From Archilochus colubris (Eukaryota; Chordata; Aves; Apodiformes; Trochilidae): DNA of 64,000 bases. Under the pieces are notes generated by a model. It worked only from the letters and a program-made list of their open reading frames with translations, ran no database searches and was not told where the DNA came from. Numbering within the stretch: the first letter of the stretch is position 1; each line of letters starts with the position of its first letter. The stretch is from the NCBI GenBank assembly GCA_023079485.1, contig CM041092.1, positions 2,799,127 through 2,863,126 of the forward strand, in the 5' to 3' direction. Below are positions 60,689 through 64,000 of this stretch, piece by piece. The position numbers and the translations under genes are program-made.

Positions 60689-62061
60689 GGGTTATTTTTT
60701 TGATTGGGACAACACTTGAAAATACAGATAAAGTAAAATGGAATGTCAGCTTCAAGCTTTCTGTGCATGCCTTGTGCTTTTTTTCCTGAGTTAATGGCAC
60801 CTTCAGACTAGTTTTACACCAATGCTTAAGGTCCCACAGAAGCCCAATGCCACTGGTCCCACAGAAAGACATTTCATGTGCCCAAACAATTAAAACCAAT
60901 GCATTTTTTATATCTAAATAGTGTAATTCCTCCCAGACTTAAAACTCAGTTGCATTGTGAAGCTCTGTCTGCTACTGCTGAATCTCCCACCAAAGAATTT
61001 TGCCACTTCCCTCGGGCCAAATAACACTTCTGGAATTATAAAATATATTGGGCCTATTTTTCCTTCCCTTCAATAGGCAAAGTTTAACAAGCCCAAAGCC
61101 TGCTGGACAAATAAAAAGAACTAAAGAATTGAAAGAACTTGCAGAAAAGGCAGTTTCAGGCTTCTTTAATTATCTGTGGATGCCAAAAGGCACAACAAGG
61201 AGGAGATTCATATCAATGTGACAGATATTTTTTTTATTCTATAGTGATCCTGTCAGTAAAAGAAATTTAATATAGACTCTCTTATCACTCTCTACCATCT
61301 CATTTAAGCGTGCAGGTGACTGAGTAATGCACCCCAGGAAAATTCATCTTCTCAGAATCTGTAATTTTCTGACACAGAAAACCACATTGTGCTGGGAAAA
61401 GGGGTGAGGAGCAGCAGTACTTCTGCCATGGAGGATTTTTTTTTTTTTCCCAATGTCTGCTATTTCTAAATACTGCAGTGAAATTACAAGAGCAGCAGCA
61501 TTCTGCTCTTGCCTGTTTGGGGATTACCAAGAGGTTTGCAAGCCTATTTACACTTATTTGTTGGATGAGACATAAAAGGCAGGATATTTTGTAGCACCCT
61601 TTTATTTAGAGGCTATATAAGAAGACTTTTTTCTTTGAACAGCCCAGGTGTAATCTGCACTCTGGGAATTAGACTTAGAAGTAGATTTTAGTTGTAGCAC
61701 CTCTTGGCCATGGCTGGGGAGAGTCTCCAACATGACCTCTGCATTATCTCAGTGGTTCTGCTCCCTCCTGGCCTCTCAATAAGCCCTTTTTTTGTGACAG
61801 TTTTCACACATCTCAGCTGCTTACCTTGGTTTTGAAGTGGTGTGTGGCTCTACTGACCCTCAAGCCAACACAAAGAGCTTTTTGGGTTCAGTCACAGCAT
61901 GTCTTCTCTGTAGAATAAACTCCTGAGTGCTTGCAGAGTTCAGGATGTGCTTGGTTATTTCCCAATGGCAGAAGAAGGGGATAAATGGAATTAATGAAAG
62001 AGTTAACTGCAGTCAGGGAATATGCAGGATGCTCTCCAGGAGTGTAGCAGTAGGGTGATGG

Positions 62062-62066
62062 ATCCT
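62062..62066. repeat. Target-site duplication, left copy
   Basis: ATCCT immediately before the LTR TG. It is identical to the five bases after the LTR CA. Confidence 0.85.
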
Positions 62067-62835
62067 TGTCATGGTTTAACACTGGCCTGGCAATTAAACT
62101 GATTAACAGACGCTCTCTATTAATCTCTCTCTCCTCCTTGATAAAGAGAGAGACTTATGGGTTGGAAACCAAACTACACAACCTTAATGAAACAGTAATG
62201 ATAAATAGGAAAAATTACCAAATATATACAAATATACAGGAAAATGGAAACCACATTCCTCCCCCCTTTTTCCCCAGTAACTCTCACGTCACCACCGAGG
62301 CTGCAGGGCAGCCCTGGGAAAGTCCTGGACTCCTGGCAGGAGTCGGGAACTGGAGGCAGGAACACACAGATATGGGCTGGGATGGATCAGGAGCACAGGC
62401 AGAGGAAGGGATGGAATCCTCCCAGGATGCTGGGTGAAGGAAGGGAAGCAGGGAGGGCAGGCAACTAGAAGCAGGAAATCTGGCTTGGCCCTTGTGATGC
62501 CTCAAACTTATACTGAGTATGATGTATATGGGATGGAATACTCTGGTCAGTTCTGGCATCTATCTTGTCTGTTCCTCCCCAAAGGAGGGCTGCAGGTGGG
62601 ACCTCTTTACTCCTTCTGGAGGGTAAAAGTTTTCCTCAGAGCTGAGCAGTGTCCTTGGCTCTGCACACCAGTCTCTAGCAGTAACTATAAACATCAAGTG
62701 TTATCAATCCTAGAAGCACACACTGTCTGAGAAACTTGCTGTTAATTTCAGCAAGTGCAACTACTTACAAGAGACGTAGCTAAAAGTAAAAGTACAAAAC
62801 AGAAAATCACCTTTATCCTGGCCCAGACCAGGACA
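62067..62835 (-). mobile_element. Solo LTR of an avian ERVL-like endogenous retrovirus
   Basis: A 769-bp element read on the minus strand. It begins TGTCCTGG and ends CCATGACA, giving short imperfect terminal inverted repeats. It is flanked by the identical 5-base duplication ATCCT. Minus-strand features include a gene-start region 'gtattccatcccatatacat' followed by 'actcagtataag' (TATA-like, plus coordinates 62507-62512), a layout I associate with avian ERVL LTRs; a 5-bp duplication also fits ERVL. There is no internal retroviral sequence, so it arose by recombination between two LTRs of a provirus. I saw no canonical AATAAA on the minus strand. Open frames inside it (62066-62437 plus) are incidental. 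Confidence 0.88.
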
Positions 62836-62840
62836 ATCCT
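62836..62840. repeat. Target-site duplication, right copy
   Basis: ATCCT directly after the LTR. It matches 62062-62066. Confidence 0.85.
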
Positions 62841-64000
62841 GCACCCAACCTCCTTTTGTTAAAGAGTTGCCCTGCAAATGCACTGCAGGGGGAGCAAAAA
62901 TTGGGTGTGCAAAAGAAGTTATCTGCATTTAGGTTTGGAGCAGTTTGGAAGTGTAGAAGAGGAGTTAATCCATGATTAAGAGACAATAATACCAGGCAGA
63001 ATGATTGCCTGTCTTGCTATGAGCAAACATGTACATAGAGAAAGATTTATAAAAATCTGTACTGTAGCAAATCTTCATTACAAATAGGACTTGGCATCAT
63101 CAAAAAAAAAAAAAAAAAAAAAATCTCAAATGTCAAACCAGTGCTCTCTTTCCCCTTAAACTGGGAGAGGAAGGTACACACCATTCCAATCTTGGGTAGC
63201 AAAGTTTAGTGCATTGTTCCATCAATAGATGGTTTACATTTTCTCAATTTATTTCCAGTTCTGATCTGTTGTAGGTGGATATTCTGCTAATATGACAAAG
63301 GCAAAAGGTAAAACCCAAGCCCCACCTTTTCAGTTATAAAGAAGAACAAACTGGTCCTGAAATCACCAAAACGACTCTGAGGGAACTTCAGAGAGGCTGT
63401 ACCTGTGGGGGTTGTCTCACACTGGTGGATTTTAGGAGGATTTCCTCTTTTCTTTGGGTTGAGCCTCTACTAGACTTTTCTCATGGGTATTACTGATCTC
63501 CAGTTCCAGGTCAGGTAGGGCAGGGAAAAAATCTTTTTTCTCAATACACATTCACCCCAACATCCATATTAAAGATGAATGAAGGATGGGGGTTTCTTTA
63601 AGCTGAGGGATTCAATTCTTTATGATGCTGAGGCTCTTTCCTGAGGGTGTTTCCAGGCAGGTGGAACCCTGAGCATCCCAGTCCGTGGAGGTTTTGCCCA
63701 TGGCTGGGTGTAAGCTCCTGAAAAACAGAGGGGTTCTGTGGGAAACACTCCTCTTTCCAACTTACTTCTCCAGCCCTGTTTAATAAATGATGTGTTCATG
63801 ATCTTTTAACATCAGTAACAATTTGTTAGTCATATTACACTGTAAAAGAGAGAGTCTGGGAAGCTATCTGAACCATTTTAAAACTTAAATTAGCCACCAT
63901 AAAGTGCAGAATAAAATTATAAAGACTTTCTTGTAATACAAAATTCATAGAGACAAAACTCTAATTTCCTGATGGATATATGATATTAATGTAACGGATA
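62841..64000. other. Unique non-coding DNA with long A run
   Basis: No gene recognised. An A run of about 23 lies at 63101-63123. I see no retrocopied gene body 5' of it. Confidence 0.55.

Larger units (their letters stand above)
60081..62066. other. Unique non-coding DNA
   Basis: No gene recognised. It contains a perfect short hairpin (60659-60688) and a repeat-free stretch at 60950-61290 with possible constraint. A T run lies at 61437-61448. Confidence 0.5.

Noticed and set aside
62066..62559. Open frames on both strands over the LTR
   Set aside because: They are incidental within a non-coding solo LTR. There is no retroviral gene sequence.
63101..63123. Long A run as the tail of a processed pseudogene
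   Set aside because: The upstream sequence shows no gene-like frame and I found no flanking duplication.
1..64000. CRISPR arrays, bacterial operons, tRNA or rRNA genes
   Set aside because: No regularly spaced repeats with unique spacers, no tRNA cloverleaf or rRNA signature noticed, and composition and repeats are those of a vertebrate genome.

Overview
This window looks like AT-rich, gene-poor vertebrate DNA from a bird, most likely a songbird. The evidence is a set of 5'-truncated CR1 LINE copies ending in the bird-type ATTCTATG tail, a solo LTR resembling avian ERVL LTRs, and sparse repeats in otherwise unique sequence. Nothing suggests bacteria, phage or plasmid: I see no operons, ribosome binding sites or recognisable prokaryotic genes. 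No protein-coding gene can be called with confidence. The long open frames are CR1 remnants, translated microsatellite, or chance frames in unique DNA. The window could be intergenic or lie inside a large intron.

Layout. 1-3644 is unique AT-rich DNA with a perfect 15-bp inverted repeat and one weak exon candidate. 3645-6316 holds three CR1 copies: one old, two of a young lineage. 6317-19939 is mostly unique with two older CR1 pieces; 16440-17760 looks like conserved regulatory DNA. 19940-20341 is a 400-bp pyrimidine tract built of three different arrays. 20342-36249 is unique apart from one old CR1. Young CR1 copies follow at 36250-36889 and 43419-44362; the latter is the longest and includes the reverse-transcriptase FADD motif. 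An LTR remnant lies at about 45249-45930 and an 11-bp minisatellite at 49141-49216. 50-54.2 kb contains several CpG-retaining patches that look constrained. A CR1 with an undamaged reading frame lies at 59570-60080. A solo LTR with perfect 5-bp target-site duplication lies at 62067-62835.

The history that can be read is mainly one of retrotransposition. Four CR1 copies share a derived 3' sequence, two of them share a frameshifting one-base deletion, one carries a 5' junction best explained by a backward template jump, and one looks mosaic between two CR1 lineages. I found no convincing new biological system. The best leads are the CR1 junctions, the candidate regulatory patches and a few unproven exon candidates.
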